The notes beneath the pieces were generated by a model. The model worked only from the letters and a program-made list of their open reading frames with translations, did not search any database and had not been told where the DNA came from. A DNA stretch of 64,000 nt from G963662905 sp965230045 (GTDB lineage: Bacteria; Bacteroidota; Bacteroidia; Bacteroidales; WRLA01), in the NCBI GenBank assembly GCA_965230045.1, contig OZ245940.1:62001-126000 (forward strand). Direction: 5' to 3'. Each line of letters begins with the position of its first letter. Positions within the stretch are counted from its first letter, which is position 1. The translations under genes were made by a program, and so were the position numbers. Positions 34,948 through 43,742 of the stretch are shown one piece after another.

Positions 34948-36693
34948 TTAATGGGCAGCTCCTTTAACTTTAAACTGCTCGCCGGTTTTTTCGATAATGA
35001 GGCGATAAAAATCTTCGCCATAACCGGGTTGTTCCAGTTTTGGAGTTACATATTTGTATCCTTCCGGCACCGGACGGGCTTCCTTAACATTGCCATCCAT
35101 ATACTTCATAAACAGATATTCGTAAAACTTCTTCCAATCGGTTACCAGCTTATCGCCCTCTGTGCATGAGTAATTGGTCAGGTATTCTACAGCCAGTTCG
35201 GGGCTTTGCTCATAAAGGGCTTTTGCGCCGGCATCAACTGCGGGTTGGAACTTCACAAAATTGCCTTCAAACGTTTTTTGCTTTGCAGCAACCTCAGGAT
35301 GGATTGTATTGTAGCGCGTGTATGCAAGGTTCGTTACCTGGTTAAACACCCAGAAAGCGGCATCATCAGACCATTCCATAATAGCGCCATTGCCCACGGC
35401 ATAAGAATGAGGCACCTGTGTAATACTGCTGTACATAGGCGCAAAAACAGCACTGGAAGCATCATCAACACCAAACCAAAATACGCCACCTATTTCGTTG
35501 GGCAGCCAGCTACGCGATTGGCTTACAAAAACGAATCCGGTTTGTTGCGTTGCCGTTGCACGCTCGTTGCAATAGCTTACATCATCAACTTTCCAGGTAA
35601 GCGGACGCCAGCGGTAAGGCACCTGAAATGGACCTGCACCCACATCCTGGCTCATGTCCAGCTCAGTATTTTCGAGATGGTCGCGCATAAAATGCATCAT
35701 ATCCTGTACACTGATTTTGCGGTTAGGCTTCACCCAAAGCGGCATGCGGTTGGTCGCATATCCGTTTTTGTTTTTGCGGCCATCGGCAAATTTCTTTTCG
35801 TGCTCGATATTTCCTTTTACATATTCCCAGTACTGATCCATATTGTCGGCAACCTGATTGAACATGGTCCAAACGCGGATTTCGCAAAAACGTGCTCCTC
35901 CAAAATCAACAGGGGCATAAGTGTCGGAGAAACTGAAATCTTCATCATTTCCATCAAACCAGCCCATATCGCGTGCAAAAGAAACCACATCTTTTGCATA
36001 AACAGTGGAAATTCCTGAATTGAAAACATCTTCCATATGCTCGCTGCTCATTGAGCTTTTGTTGTTGTTCAGCGGGAAAGTAGTAATCCGTGCCTGGTTT
36101 GCATGTCCTGAAACATAGCCATCAGGAATTTTGCGGGCAACCCAAACGGCACCTTTTTCTTTTGGCCCCTTGCTGATCATCTCCATAATCCAAACCTCGT
36201 TCGGGTCGGCGATTGAGAAGGATTCGCCGGAGCTGTAGTAACCATATTCTGCAACCAGATCGGTCATAATTTTAATGGCTTCACGAGCAGTTTTGGCGCG
36301 CTGAAGTGTAACGTAAATCAAGCTGCCGTAATCCATAATTCCTGTCGTATCGCGGAGCTCCGAACGGCCACCATAGGTTGTTTCACCAATAGCTACCTGA
36401 AACTGGTTCATATTGCCCACAACATTGTAGGTTTCTTTTGCCTGCTTGATTTTACCAAGATATTTTCCGGTATCCCATTCGTAAATGTCGAGCATGGCTC
36501 CTTCGGGATAAACCGCTGCAGGCCAATGATAAAGCTCACCATAAAGCAGGTGGCTGTCAGCAGCATAGCTTACCATGGTACTTCCATCGGTTGAAGCGCC
36601 TTTGGTAATCAGATAATTGGTACATGCGTGGATTTTTGGCACTGCGCTCAACATAAGAGCAGTAAACAGGGCCATCAATACAGTTTTTTTCAT
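34948..36693 (-). CDS. C69 family dipeptidase (copy 2)
   Basis: 581 residues. Signal peptide of 23 residues ending KIHA, then CTNYLITKGASTDGS with Cys24 as the processed N-terminal nucleophile. Shared family blocks: GYYSSGESFSIADPNEVWI, and VFWFGVDDASSAVFAPMYSS. It is longer than copy 1 mainly through an acidic insertion around 205-235. Secreted to the periplasm or beyond. On the minus strand a TATTTTTG box at 36772-36765 lies about 70 bp upstream. Confidence 0.9.
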   Translation of the reverse strand: MKKTVLMALFTALMLSAVPKIHACTNYLITKGASTDGSTMVSYAADSHLLYGELYHWPAAVYPEGAMLDIYEWDTGKYLGKIKQAKETYNVVGNMNQFQVAIGETTYGGRSELRDTTGIMDYGSLIYVTLQRAKTAREAIKIMTDLVAEYGYYSSGESFSIADPNEVWIMEMISKGPKEKGAVWVARKIPDGYVSGHANQARITTFPLNNNKSSMSSEHMEDVFNSGISTVYAKDVVSFARDMGWFDGNDEDFSFSDTYAPVDFGGARFCEIRVWTMFNQVADNMDQYWEYVKGNIEHEKKFADGRKNKNGYATNRMPLWVKPNRKISVQDMMHFMRDHLENTELDMSQDVGAGPFQVPYRWRPLTWKVDDVSYCNERATATQQTGFVFVSQSRSWLPNEIGGVFWFGVDDASSAVFAPMYSSITQVPHSYAVGNGAIMEWSDDAAFWVFNQVTNLAYTRYNTIHPEVAAKQKTFEGNFVKFQPAVDAGAKALYEQSPELAVEYLTNYSCTEGDKLVTDWKKFYEYLFMKYMDGNVKEARPVPEGYKYVTPKLEQPGYGEDFYRLIIEKTGEQFKVKGAAH

Positions 36694-36792
36694 AGACGTT
36701 AATTTGAATTATTTTTAAATGTTGGTCGTCAACAATCACCGGACAAAACCGGGTACTTAAGGGGCAAAAATAAGGAAAACAATGAAATAGCT

Positions 36793-38199
36793 CTATAAAT
36801 TGCAATAGTCATTAACAAAAGACATCAGCTTTTCTTCCTGAAAATCGGCAGCCATAAGCTGAAAGCCAAATGGAAGGCCGTTTTTCGATTTTCCGGCGGG
36901 AAAGCTCAGGGCCGGAATACCACAGAGGTTTGCCTGTATGAGGAACAAATCAAGCAGAAACATATCATCGTAAGAAGGCAGGCTCCCAATACGAAAGGCC
37001 GGTGCAGGAGTTGTTGGGCTGAGGATAAAATCCATCTTTTCGAATTGATGCATTGTCGAATCCCGCAGAGACTTCCTGTAAGATGCCGCAGCATGAAGCA
37101 AGTCAGGCTGTTTTTCTGCAATATGGGTTCCAAGCATGATTTTCTGTTTTACAAGCAGTCCAAACCCCTTGCTCCTTGTTTGGCAGATATTCGCCTTTCC
37201 GCTTTCATCATATTGCTGGTTTCCATATAAAATCCCATCATAACGCGCCAGGTTGGATGCTGCCTCCACGGATGTCAAAACCTGATATGCCGAAAGCATT
37301 TCCTGTGTTTGCTTGAAATCTTCAAAATGGATTTTATGTCCCGATTTTTCCAGTTTTCTAACGAAAGCACAAAAAGCATCCTTGACCTCTTTATGAACGC
37401 CCGGCAGTTGCAACAAATTATTATATACCAAGATATTGGCATGCTTCGTAAATGGTTTTAAATTGAATTCCGGTTTAGGATGTGCTGATGCTGTTGCATC
37501 TTTTCCATCGGCCCCTGAGATGACGTGCAGCACTTTGGCGATATCATCCGGATGTGCAGATAAGATGCCTGCCTGATCAAAACTGCCGGCATGCTCTATA
37601 ATTCCATAACGTGAAATCCGGCCATAAGTGGGCTTGAGGGCAAAAATACCGCAGTAGCTTGCCGGCTGCCGCACAGAGCCACCGGTATCCGTGCCAATAG
37701 CCACATCACATAAGCCTGCTGCAACAGCCGCCGCCGAACCACTTGAAGATCCGCCACAATCAAATTCAGTATTATGAGGATTGAGTACCGGACCGTAAAA
37801 TGAATTGGAGCTGTCACTTCCCATCGCAAATTCGCCACAATTATGCCTGCCAATGATGAGCGCATCTTCAGCTAAAAGACGTTCAGTCAGACTGGCGCTG
37901 AAAGGCGACCGGTAATTCTGTAAAATTGATGATGATGCAGTAAGCAGATGATCCTGATAAGCGATATTGTCTTTCAGGCCAATGATCATACCGGCCAGCA
38001 GTCCGGCCTTTTTGAAATTAATTTTTTCTTGAATTTGCGCAGCATCTTTGCGGGCTTCATCAAAAAGCTCAATATATGCATTCAGACCAAAATGCTTCCT
38101 GATGCGGCTTTGGTAATCCTCAAGCTTCTGAGGCAGACCATAAGGATCGTCTTTTGGCCACTTATTGCCAGCGAAATCACGAACAGCCGTGCCGGACAT
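36793..38199 (-). CDS. gatA: Asp-tRNA(Asn)/Glu-tRNA(Gln) amidotransferase subunit A
   Basis: 468 residues, normal length. Amidase-signature enzyme that releases ammonia from Gln or Asn for transamidation of mischarged tRNA with GatB and GatC. The catalytic Ser-cisSer-Lys triad is present: Lys in GLKDNIAY, and the Ser pair in the stretch GGSSSGSAAAVAAG to GTDTGGSVRQPASYCG. GatB and GatC are not in the window, so it is encoded apart from them. Its gene follows tatA by 2 bp, suggesting one transcript. Confidence 0.93.
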   Translation of the reverse strand: MSGTAVRDFAGNKWPKDDPYGLPQKLEDYQSRIRKHFGLNAYIELFDEARKDAAQIQEKINFKKAGLLAGMIIGLKDNIAYQDHLLTASSSILQNYRSPFSASLTERLLAEDALIIGRHNCGEFAMGSDSSNSFYGPVLNPHNTEFDCGGSSSGSAAAVAAGLCDVAIGTDTGGSVRQPASYCGIFALKPTYGRISRYGIIEHAGSFDQAGILSAHPDDIAKVLHVISGADGKDATASAHPKPEFNLKPFTKHANILVYNNLLQLPGVHKEVKDAFCAFVRKLEKSGHKIHFEDFKQTQEMLSAYQVLTSVEAASNLARYDGILYGNQQYDESGKANICQTRSKGFGLLVKQKIMLGTHIAEKQPDLLHAAASYRKSLRDSTMHQFEKMDFILSPTTPAPAFRIGSLPSYDDMFLLDLFLIQANLCGIPALSFPAGKSKNGLPFGFQLMAADFQEEKLMSFVNDYCNL

Positions 38200-38201
38200 A
38201 A

Positions 38202-38396
38202 TTATTTTTTATTGTCCTTCTCCTCTTCTTCCGGATTTTCAATTCCATCCTTAAAGCTACGTACTCCTTTTCCCAATCCTTTCATTAATTCGGGAATTTT
38301 GCGGCCACCAAAAAGCAGCAATACAATGACCAGTATTATGATTATCTCGGTGCTGCCGAACCAGCCTAATAAAACACTCAGCATTTCCATAGTCAA
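38202..38396 (-). CDS. tatA: twin-arginine translocase subunit TatA
   Basis: 64 residues. One N-terminal span (about 10-29, GSTEIIIILVIVLLLFGG) followed by the family signature FGGRKIPELMKGLGKGVRSF and an acidic-basic tail. It forms the protein-conducting part of the Tat system in the inner membrane. TatC is not in the window. The start could also be Met3 or Met5. On the minus strand TATTTTTG at 38465-38458 is a plausible -7 box. Confidence 0.92.
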   Translation of the reverse strand: MTMEMLSVLLGWFGSTEIIIILVIVLLLFGGRKIPELMKGLGKGVRSFKDGIENPEEEEKDNKK

Positions 38397-38630
38397 AATT
38401 TTTTGGCCTTATTCGTCTTTTGATATAAACAGACCATCAGGCACGCGGTTTATGGCACAAAAATACGAAAAACAAAAAGCAAAAACCTACTCTGCTGATA
38501 TTTCGTTTTTTGCGTTATTCATGGGCTTGGGCAGAACTGCCACACAAGGGTTTAAATGCGTAAAGAATTTACATTAACCACAAGTTGGTATGCGAAAAAT
38601 TTGCTAATATTGTGGGCTGAAAGTAGTTTT

Positions 38631-39368
38631 ATGGGTGTTTATTCAAGCATATGTAAGAAACAAGCCGGTGAGCAGGGGCAATTTGCCGTTCTTATTGATC
38701 CGGACAAAGCCGGAGTCAAAGAGCTGGACGAGCTTGTAGCGCTTTCGCAGAACAGCAGTATTGACTACTTTTTTGTGGGAGGCAGCCTGCTGAGCAGTAC
38801 CCTGATGGAGCAAACCATTCATTCGCTAAAAGAAAAAACGGATATACCGGTGGTTCTTTTCCCTGGCGACCAAATGCAGGTTTGTCCTGAAGCCGATGCA
38901 ATTTTGTTTTTAAGCCTGATATCAGGCCGTAATGCCGAGATGCTCATCGGCCGGCAGGTTATCAGTGCGCCCTACATCAGGAAAAGCGGCCTGGAAAGCA
39001 TTGCCACAGGCTATATGATTGTTGATGGCGGCAAACCTACCACGGCCAGTTATATGAGCAGCTCCATGCCTTTGCCTTACGATAAACCCGATATTGCAGC
39101 CACAACTGCTATGGCCGGTGAAATGCTGGGACTAAAAACCATTTATATGGATACCGGAAGCGGTGCCGAGCGCGCACTCACCAGCGAAATGATTTCCGCA
39201 GTCCGCGAAAACGTCCGCATCCCGATTATTACCGGAGGAGGCATCCGCTCGGCAGAGGAAGCGGCCCGCATCCGAAAAGCCGGATCTGATTTGATTGTTG
39301 TGGGCAATGCCCTGGAAAAAGACCCGGGCCTGCTCAAAGAAATCTCCGCCGCCATTCATTCCGTTTAA
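38631..39368 (+). CDS. geranylgeranylglyceryl phosphate synthase family protein (PcrB/GGGPS)
   Basis: 245 residues from this ATG; an in-frame start 25 codons upstream gives an atypical N-terminus and is not preferred. TIM-barrel prenyltransferase with the family's blocks: FAVLIDPDKAG, FFVGGSLLSS, VLFPGDQMQVCPEADAILFL, YMIVDGGKPTTASY, IYMDTGSGAERAL and PIITGGGIRSAEEA (phosphate binding). In archaea it makes the first ether bond of membrane lipids from glycerol-1-phosphate; Bacteroidota carry a related subgroup whose in vivo role is less clear. The dCMP deaminase gene follows 16 bp later. Confidence 0.9.
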   Translation: MGVYSSICKKQAGEQGQFAVLIDPDKAGVKELDELVALSQNSSIDYFFVGGSLLSSTLMEQTIHSLKEKTDIPVVLFPGDQMQVCPEADAILFLSLISGRNAEMLIGRQVISAPYIRKSGLESIATGYMIVDGGKPTTASYMSSSMPLPYDKPDIAATTAMAGEMLGLKTIYMDTGSGAERALTSEMISAVRENVRIPIITGGGIRSAEEAARIRKAGSDLIVVGNALEKDPGLLKEISAAIHSV

Positions 39369-39384
39369 CCAAAAAATTTTTCCA

Positions 39385-39885
39385 ATGCCCGAAGAAAAAA
39401 AATCAGGTTATGTACGCCCAACCTGGGACGAATATTTTATGGAAGTCAGTCGCACAATTGCCAAACGCGCTACCTGCGACCGTGGACGGAGCGGATGTGT
39501 GATAGCCCGCGATAAGCAAATTTTGGTTACCGGCTATGTGGGCTCTCCCCGTGGCCTGCCCCATTGCGATGATGTGGGCCATCTTTTCAAAAAAATGGTA
39601 CATGAGGATGGCCATATCAGCAATCACTGCGTGCGTACCGTACATGCAGAGCAAAACGCGATCTGCCAGGCAGCACGCCTTGGTATTGCTCTGGAAGGGG
39701 CAACTTTGTATTGCAAAATGACGCCCTGCCGCACCTGTGCCATGCTGATTATTAACTGCGGAATCAAGCGCGTGGTTTGTGAAAAGAAATATCATGCGGG
39801 GGCAGAATCGGAGCAAATGTTTGCCCAAGTGGGTGTTCATCTCGATTTTATAAGCACCGATACCGAGCAATATGAAAATCAATAA
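39385..39885 (+). CDS. deoxycytidylate (dCMP) deaminase
   Basis: 166 residues from the ATG at 39385; the open frame extends 30 codons into the previous gene and that part is rejected. Zinc-dependent cytidine/deoxycytidylate deaminase fold: catalytic TVHAEQNA (His87, Glu89) and TPCRTC with zinc ligands Cys115 and Cys118. The N-terminal RPTWDEYFMEVSRTIAKRATC is typical of ComEB-type dCMP deaminases. It supplies dUMP for thymidylate synthesis. Confidence 0.92.
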   Translation: MPEEKKSGYVRPTWDEYFMEVSRTIAKRATCDRGRSGCVIARDKQILVTGYVGSPRGLPHCDDVGHLFKKMVHEDGHISNHCVRTVHAEQNAICQAARLGIALEGATLYCKMTPCRTCAMLIINCGIKRVVCEKKYHAGAESEQMFAQVGVHLDFISTDTEQYENQ

Positions 39886-39906
39886 ATTGATTCAGAAAGG
39901 GAGAAT

Positions 39907-40383
39907 ATGAAGCGCAAGAAAAATATTGGACTGGTAGCACACGATAACCGAAAAGCAGATCTTTTGGATTGGGTAGCATACAATCGTGAAAAACTTATTG
40001 GGCACCACCTGATTTGCACCGGAACTACCGGAAAACTGGTGCAGGAGGATATGGAAAAGTCCGAAACAGACACGAAAATCACCATAACCCGACTAAAATC
40101 CGGCCCTCTGGGGGGCGATCAGCAGCTCGGCGCCATGATATCGGAAGGCAAAATTGATGCGCTGATCTTTTTTTGGGACCCCATGTCGGCACAACCGCAT
40201 GACGTGGATGTGAAAGCTTTGCTGCGCATATGTGTGCTCTACAATGTTGTTACTGCAATGAACCGCTCAACCGCTGATTTCGTGATTTCCAGCCATTTGT
40301 TTGATGAAGATTACAAACCGGCTCTGAAAGATTACAGCGGCTACATTATGCGTAACCTTCCTTCGGAAGATGCAAAAAAGTAG
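39907..40383 (+). CDS. mgsA: methylglyoxal synthase
   Basis: 158 residues. It converts dihydroxyacetone phosphate to methylglyoxal and phosphate in the cytoplasm, a bypass of lower glycolysis under phosphate limitation. Conserved blocks: KNIGLVAHDNRKADL, CTGTTGKLV, SGPLGGDQQLGA with catalytic Asp71, and FFWDPMSAQPHDVDVKALLR. It follows the dCMP deaminase by 21 bp on the same strand. Confidence 0.95.
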   Translation: MKRKKNIGLVAHDNRKADLLDWVAYNREKLIGHHLICTGTTGKLVQEDMEKSETDTKITITRLKSGPLGGDQQLGAMISEGKIDALIFFWDPMSAQPHDVDVKALLRICVLYNVVTAMNRSTADFVISSHLFDEDYKPALKDYSGYIMRNLPSEDAKK

Positions 40384-40432
40384 GCTGCGCGGGCATTACA
40401 GAAAGTTTTTTGAATTTTTTTTGCCAAATTTT

Positions 40433-40462
40433 TTGGCTGCATATAAAAATTCTATATTTTTG
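40433..40462 (+). promoter_or_regulatory. tRNA-Gln promoter
   Basis: TTG at 40433-40435 and TATTTTTG at 40455-40462 with a 19-bp spacer, 18 bp before the tRNA. Confidence 0.65.
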
Positions 40463-40480
40463 CAGCCTGATTCACAGTTT

Positions 40481-40553
40481 TGCCCGATGGTGTAATTGGC
40501 AACACGTCTGACTCTGAATCAGAAGAGTCCAGGTTCGAACCCTGGTCGGGCAA
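40481..40553 (+). tRNA. tRNA-Gln (anticodon CTG)
   Basis: Seven-base acceptor stem TGCCCGA (40481-40487) with TCGGGCA (40546-40552), discriminator A at 40553. The anticodon stem TCTGA/TCAGA encloses loop CTCTGAA, giving anticodon CTG for codon CAG. The T-arm CCAGGTTCGAACCCTGG is canonical. CCA is not fully encoded (A-C-A follows). The acceptor stem resembles other glutamine tRNAs. Confidence 0.95.
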
Positions 40554-40556
40554 CAG

Positions 40557-40589
40557 AAAGCCTGCCGTTATTAGCGGCAGGCTTTTTTT
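40557..40589 (+). terminator. terminator of tRNA-Gln
   Basis: Perfect 11-bp stem AAAGCCTGCCG (40557-40567) with CGGCAGGCTTT (40575-40585), 7-nt loop, then a T run. Confidence 0.92.
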
Positions 40590-40781
40590 ATCCTGTTTTA
40601 TATTCTACAAAACATCCATTTATCAGGCAATAAATCCTTTGACTGTGAATTCAATAATTTTAAAAAAAGCAAAACTACAGTTCAGTAAATTTCCCTGAAA
40701 CAGAAATTATCTCCTATTTTTCAATACTTTAGCAAAAAGGAATAATCATCTTATAACCTGATTAATTCATAAATCTTCGTC

Positions 40782-40910
40782 ATGAGCACATTCGACATGC
40801 TCAGTGACCAAATGCAAAACGCAATAAGAGAAAGGGAGCACAGGTTTTCGGCACGCAGGAATAGCCGTAGCTATTTTGAGTACCGGAAACAGAGCATTCC
40901 TTTCTGTTGA
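40782..40910 (+). CDS. possible small basic protein (42 aa)
   Basis: Short open frame starting MSTFDMLSDQMQNAIREREH and ending SIPFC, in the 538-bp gap between tRNA-Gln and arsC. The peptide is Arg-rich, amphipathic and has no signal. A TACTTTAG sequence at 40725-40732 is one base off the -7 consensus. Composition looks protein-like, but no family is recognised and there is no conservation evidence. The remaining gap sequence is AT-rich with nothing else I can support. Confidence 0.35.
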   Translation: MSTFDMLSDQMQNAIREREHRFSARRNSRSYFEYRKQSIPFC

Positions 40911-41091
40911 AGCGGTTTGCGTTCGTAATAGAATGGTTTGTGAATTATTCAGGATAAATGAAAACCAATTTTCTTAACATTAACTTAACCCTTCTTTCAA
41001 AATCATTTCGGTATTTTGCGAACAATAGAATAAGAAAACTGTTTTATTTCTAATCTATTGATTTATAGTACAAAACATTAATACCAAAAGG

Positions 41092-41514
41092 ATGAAAGTT
41101 TTAATTCTTTGCACCGGAAACTCATGCCGGAGCCAAATGGCACACGGTTTTCTGCAATCATTTGACAAAGATCTTACGGTACGCTCAGCCGGCACTGAAC
41201 CCGGGCCAAGGGTCAACCCAAAAGCGGTTCAGGTTATGCAGGAAATTGGCATCGACATCAGCCAACATACACCAACACTTGTTGATGAATACCTCAACGA
41301 AGAATGGGATTATGTGATCACTGTTTGTGGCGGGGCAAACGAAAGCTGTCCGGCTTTTATCGGGAAAGTAAAAACCCGCTTGCATATAGGTTTTGATGAC
41401 CCTTCGGAAGCCGTTGGCAGTGATGAATTTATCATGAACGAATTTTATCGTGTCCGTGATGGAATTAAGGAAGCTTTTTATAAATTTTATCAGGAAAAGA
41501 TAAAAACAGCCTAA
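41092..41514 (+). CDS. arsC: arsenate reductase, thioredoxin-coupled
   Basis: 140 residues, low-molecular-weight phosphatase fold. P-loop CTGNSCRS starts with Cys7; Cys79 and Cys86 (TVCGGANESC) complete the three-cysteine relay of the thioredoxin-dependent class (equivalent to C10, C82 and C89 of the Staphylococcus enzyme). It reduces arsenate to arsenite in the cytoplasm. Its TAA shares one base with the start of the ACR3 exporter, so the two are translated together. No ArsR regulator is adjacent. Confidence 0.94.
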   Translation: MKVLILCTGNSCRSQMAHGFLQSFDKDLTVRSAGTEPGPRVNPKAVQVMQEIGIDISQHTPTLVDEYLNEEWDYVITVCGGANESCPAFIGKVKTRLHIGFDDPSEAVGSDEFIMNEFYRVRDGIKEAFYKFYQEKIKTA

Positions 41515-42560
41515 TGAAAAAACTTGGTTTCTTAGACCGCTACCTCACCCTGTGGATTTTCCTGGCCATGATTGTTGGCGTTGGTTTGGGATATTTTGTG
41601 CCTTCAACTGCTGAATTCTGGAACAGCATGAGTTCTGGCACGACGAATATTCCCTTGGCCATTGGGCTTATCCTGATGATGTACCCCCCATTGGCCAAGG
41701 TGAAATATGAAGAACTTGGAAAAGTTTTCAGAAACCCTAAAGTGCTTCTGCTGTCCTTGGTGCAGAACTGGCTCATCGGGCCTATACTCATGTTCTTCCT
41801 TGCAATATTGTTCCTCTACGACCTCCCGGAATACATGATTGGCCTAATCCTGATCGGTTTGGCGCGCTGTATTGCCATGGTGATCGTTTGGAACGACCTG
41901 GCCGAAGGCGATACGGAATACGCTGCCGGGCTTGTGGCATTCAACAGTATTTTTCAGGTTTTATTTTTCTCTGTATATGCCTGGGTCTTCATTACTGTTT
42001 TACCCGAAGTATTTGGAATAAAAGGCGTTAAAGTAGATATCAGTATGGCACAAATCGCGGAAAGCGTTTTTATCTACCTAGGTATCCCTTTCCTTGCCGG
42101 GATGCTGACCCGCTTCATCTTGCTCAAATTCAAAAGCAAAGAGTGGTATCAAAACGTATTTATTCCAAAAATCAGCCCAATTACACTCATTGCCTTACTG
42201 TTTACGATACTTGTGATGTTCTCGCTCAAAGGCGATTATATCGTCAGCTTGCCGTTGGATGTAGTCCGAGTAGCGATTCCTTTAGTCATTTATTTTGTGT
42301 TGATGTTTTTCGTCAGCTTTTTCATCAGCAAAAAGATAGGCACGGATTATGCCAAAACCACAACACTCTCATTTACGGCAGCCAGCAACAATTTTGAACT
42401 GGCCATTGCTGTTGCTATAGCAGTCTTCGGCATCAATTCGGGTCAGGCTTTTGCTGCAGTAATTGGCCCGTTGGTTGAAGTCCCTGTATTGATTTTATTG
42501 GTGCGGGTTGCTTTAAATATGAAAGGCAGGTATTTTAGCAAAAAATGCCCTGTGGATTAA
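41514..42560 (+). CDS. arsenite exporter, ACR3 family
   Basis: 348 residues, ten predicted membrane spans. The hallmark ACR3 segment LARCIAMVIVWNDLAEGDTE is intact, with the essential Cys119. Exports arsenite produced by ArsC, whose gene overlaps by one base. N-terminal LDRYLTLWIFLAMIVGVGLG is typical. This two-gene arsenic operon lacks a regulator here. Confidence 0.95.
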   Translation: MKKLGFLDRYLTLWIFLAMIVGVGLGYFVPSTAEFWNSMSSGTTNIPLAIGLILMMYPPLAKVKYEELGKVFRNPKVLLLSLVQNWLIGPILMFFLAILFLYDLPEYMIGLILIGLARCIAMVIVWNDLAEGDTEYAAGLVAFNSIFQVLFFSVYAWVFITVLPEVFGIKGVKVDISMAQIAESVFIYLGIPFLAGMLTRFILLKFKSKEWYQNVFIPKISPITLIALLFTILVMFSLKGDYIVSLPLDVVRVAIPLVIYFVLMFFVSFFISKKIGTDYAKTTTLSFTAASNNFELAIAVAIAVFGINSGQAFAAVIGPLVEVPVLILLVRVALNMKGRYFSKKCPVD

Positions 42561-42629
42561 ATTCAGCACAAGCTTTTTATAGCTTATAATAATGAAGACG
42601 TTTTACTTAGAAGCCAGGGCATCATTTAT

Positions 42630-42660
42630 TTGATATTTGGTTGACTTTTTATTATCTTTG
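42630..42660 (+). promoter_or_regulatory. promoter of the Xre/ImmA-PIN operon
   Basis: TTG at 42630-42632, 20-bp spacer, TATCTTTG at 42653-42660: exact consensus. It lies downstream of an in-frame GTG/ATG-type start at 42637, which it therefore rules out; the coding start is 42688. Confidence 0.75.
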
Positions 42661-42680
42661 TGCGAATTTGTCAACCAAAT
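42635..42680. promoter_or_regulatory. 11-bp inverted-repeat operator around the promoter
   Basis: ATTTGGTTGAC (42635-42645) and GTCAACCAAAT (42670-42680) are a perfect inverted repeat with a 24-bp spacer that contains the -7 box. The second half overlaps the transcript start. An ACCAAATTGTT sequence recurs at the start codon. It is a likely site for autoregulation by the Xre domain of the first gene. Confidence 0.65.
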
Positions 42681-42687
42681 TGTTACT

Positions 42688-43734
42688 ATGAACCAAATTG
42701 TTGCCCAACGAATAAAAAGTGCCCGAATCCTAAACGGATTATCGATGCAGGAAGTAGCTGACGCTATGGGCGTTTCGAAGCAAATGATAAGTAAATATGA
42801 AAAAGGGTTATCGCTTCCTAATAGCCATAAAATCATCAAATTAGCTCAATTATTCTCTATTAAAGTTGATTATTTCTTTAGTCAGAACCGGGTGGAGCTG
42901 GGAGAGATCAACTTTCGTAAGAAAGCATCTTTTTCAATTAAGAAACAGAATGCATTAAAGGAAAGCATTAAAAACAAGTTGGAGAATTTTCTATACCTTG
43001 AAAATATCCTTTCGATTGACAAAAAATTTGAAAACCCGATCCGGGATTTAAATATATCCTTAAATGGAGATATCATAAAAGCTGCTCAGATTATCAGGAA
43101 CGAATGGAACATGGGACTGTCTCCAATCCACGATATGATTCAGCTTTTTGAGGATCATGGAATTATTATAATTGAAATCGAAGAGAAAGAAAATAAATTT
43201 GACGGACTAGCCACTTTCGTAAATAATAAATATCCCGTAATTGTACTCAACAAATTATTTGTGGTTGAACGAAAACGCTTCTCTTTAGCCCATGAACTGG
43301 GACACTTGCTGCTCAGCATATCTCCAACCAGTTTGAATAAGGAAGCCGCATGCAATATGTTTGCTTCCGAACTTTTGCTACCAAAACAAATTTTAATTGA
43401 AGCCTTCGGAGGCAAACGCAGACATATATCCTTCAATGAACTAAAAGCGATGCAAATAAAATATGGATTGAGTATTAAAGCAATAATATACAGGCTGGTA
43501 GATGTTGGCATCCTGAATGAAAACCAACACAAAAATTTTTATAAAAAAATAAGAGCCGACAAAAATGCAGAAATAAAAATAGATCAAAGCAGGTTTTCGT
43601 CGACTGAAAATTCCAGCAAACTTGAAACAATGGCATATCGCGCTTTATCGCAAGAGCTCATTTCTTTAAGTAAAGCATCTTCCTTGCTTAATAAAAACAT
43701 AGATTTGATCAGGAACAATCTGGCTATAATTTGA
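42688..43734 (+). CDS. Xre-type regulator fused to ImmA/IrrE metallopeptidase (antitoxin-like)
   Basis: 348 residues. N-terminal helix-turn-helix (about 4-62: RIKSARILNGLSMQEVADAM, then SKQMISKYEKG), then a zinc metallopeptidase domain with HELGH (His202, Glu203, His206). Proteins of this design (COG2856 type) either cleave a repressor or act as antitoxins. The PIN-domain gene 8 bp downstream suggests the antitoxin half of a toxin-antitoxin pair. The upstream inverted repeat fits autoregulation. An in-frame start at 42637 is rejected since it precedes the -7 box. Confidence 0.88.
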   Translation: MNQIVAQRIKSARILNGLSMQEVADAMGVSKQMISKYEKGLSLPNSHKIIKLAQLFSIKVDYFFSQNRVELGEINFRKKASFSIKKQNALKESIKNKLENFLYLENILSIDKKFENPIRDLNISLNGDIIKAAQIIRNEWNMGLSPIHDMIQLFEDHGIIIIEIEEKENKFDGLATFVNNKYPVIVLNKLFVVERKRFSLAHELGHLLLSISPTSLNKEAACNMFASELLLPKQILIEAFGGKRRHISFNELKAMQIKYGLSIKAIIYRLVDVGILNENQHKNFYKKIRADKNAEIKIDQSRFSSTENSSKLETMAYRALSQELISLSKASSLLNKNIDLIRNNLAII

Positions 43735-43742
43735 TTTAGTCT

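Noticed and set aside
40480..40698. 72-codon open frame across tRNA-Gln
   Set aside because: Runs through a well-formed tRNA and its terminator.
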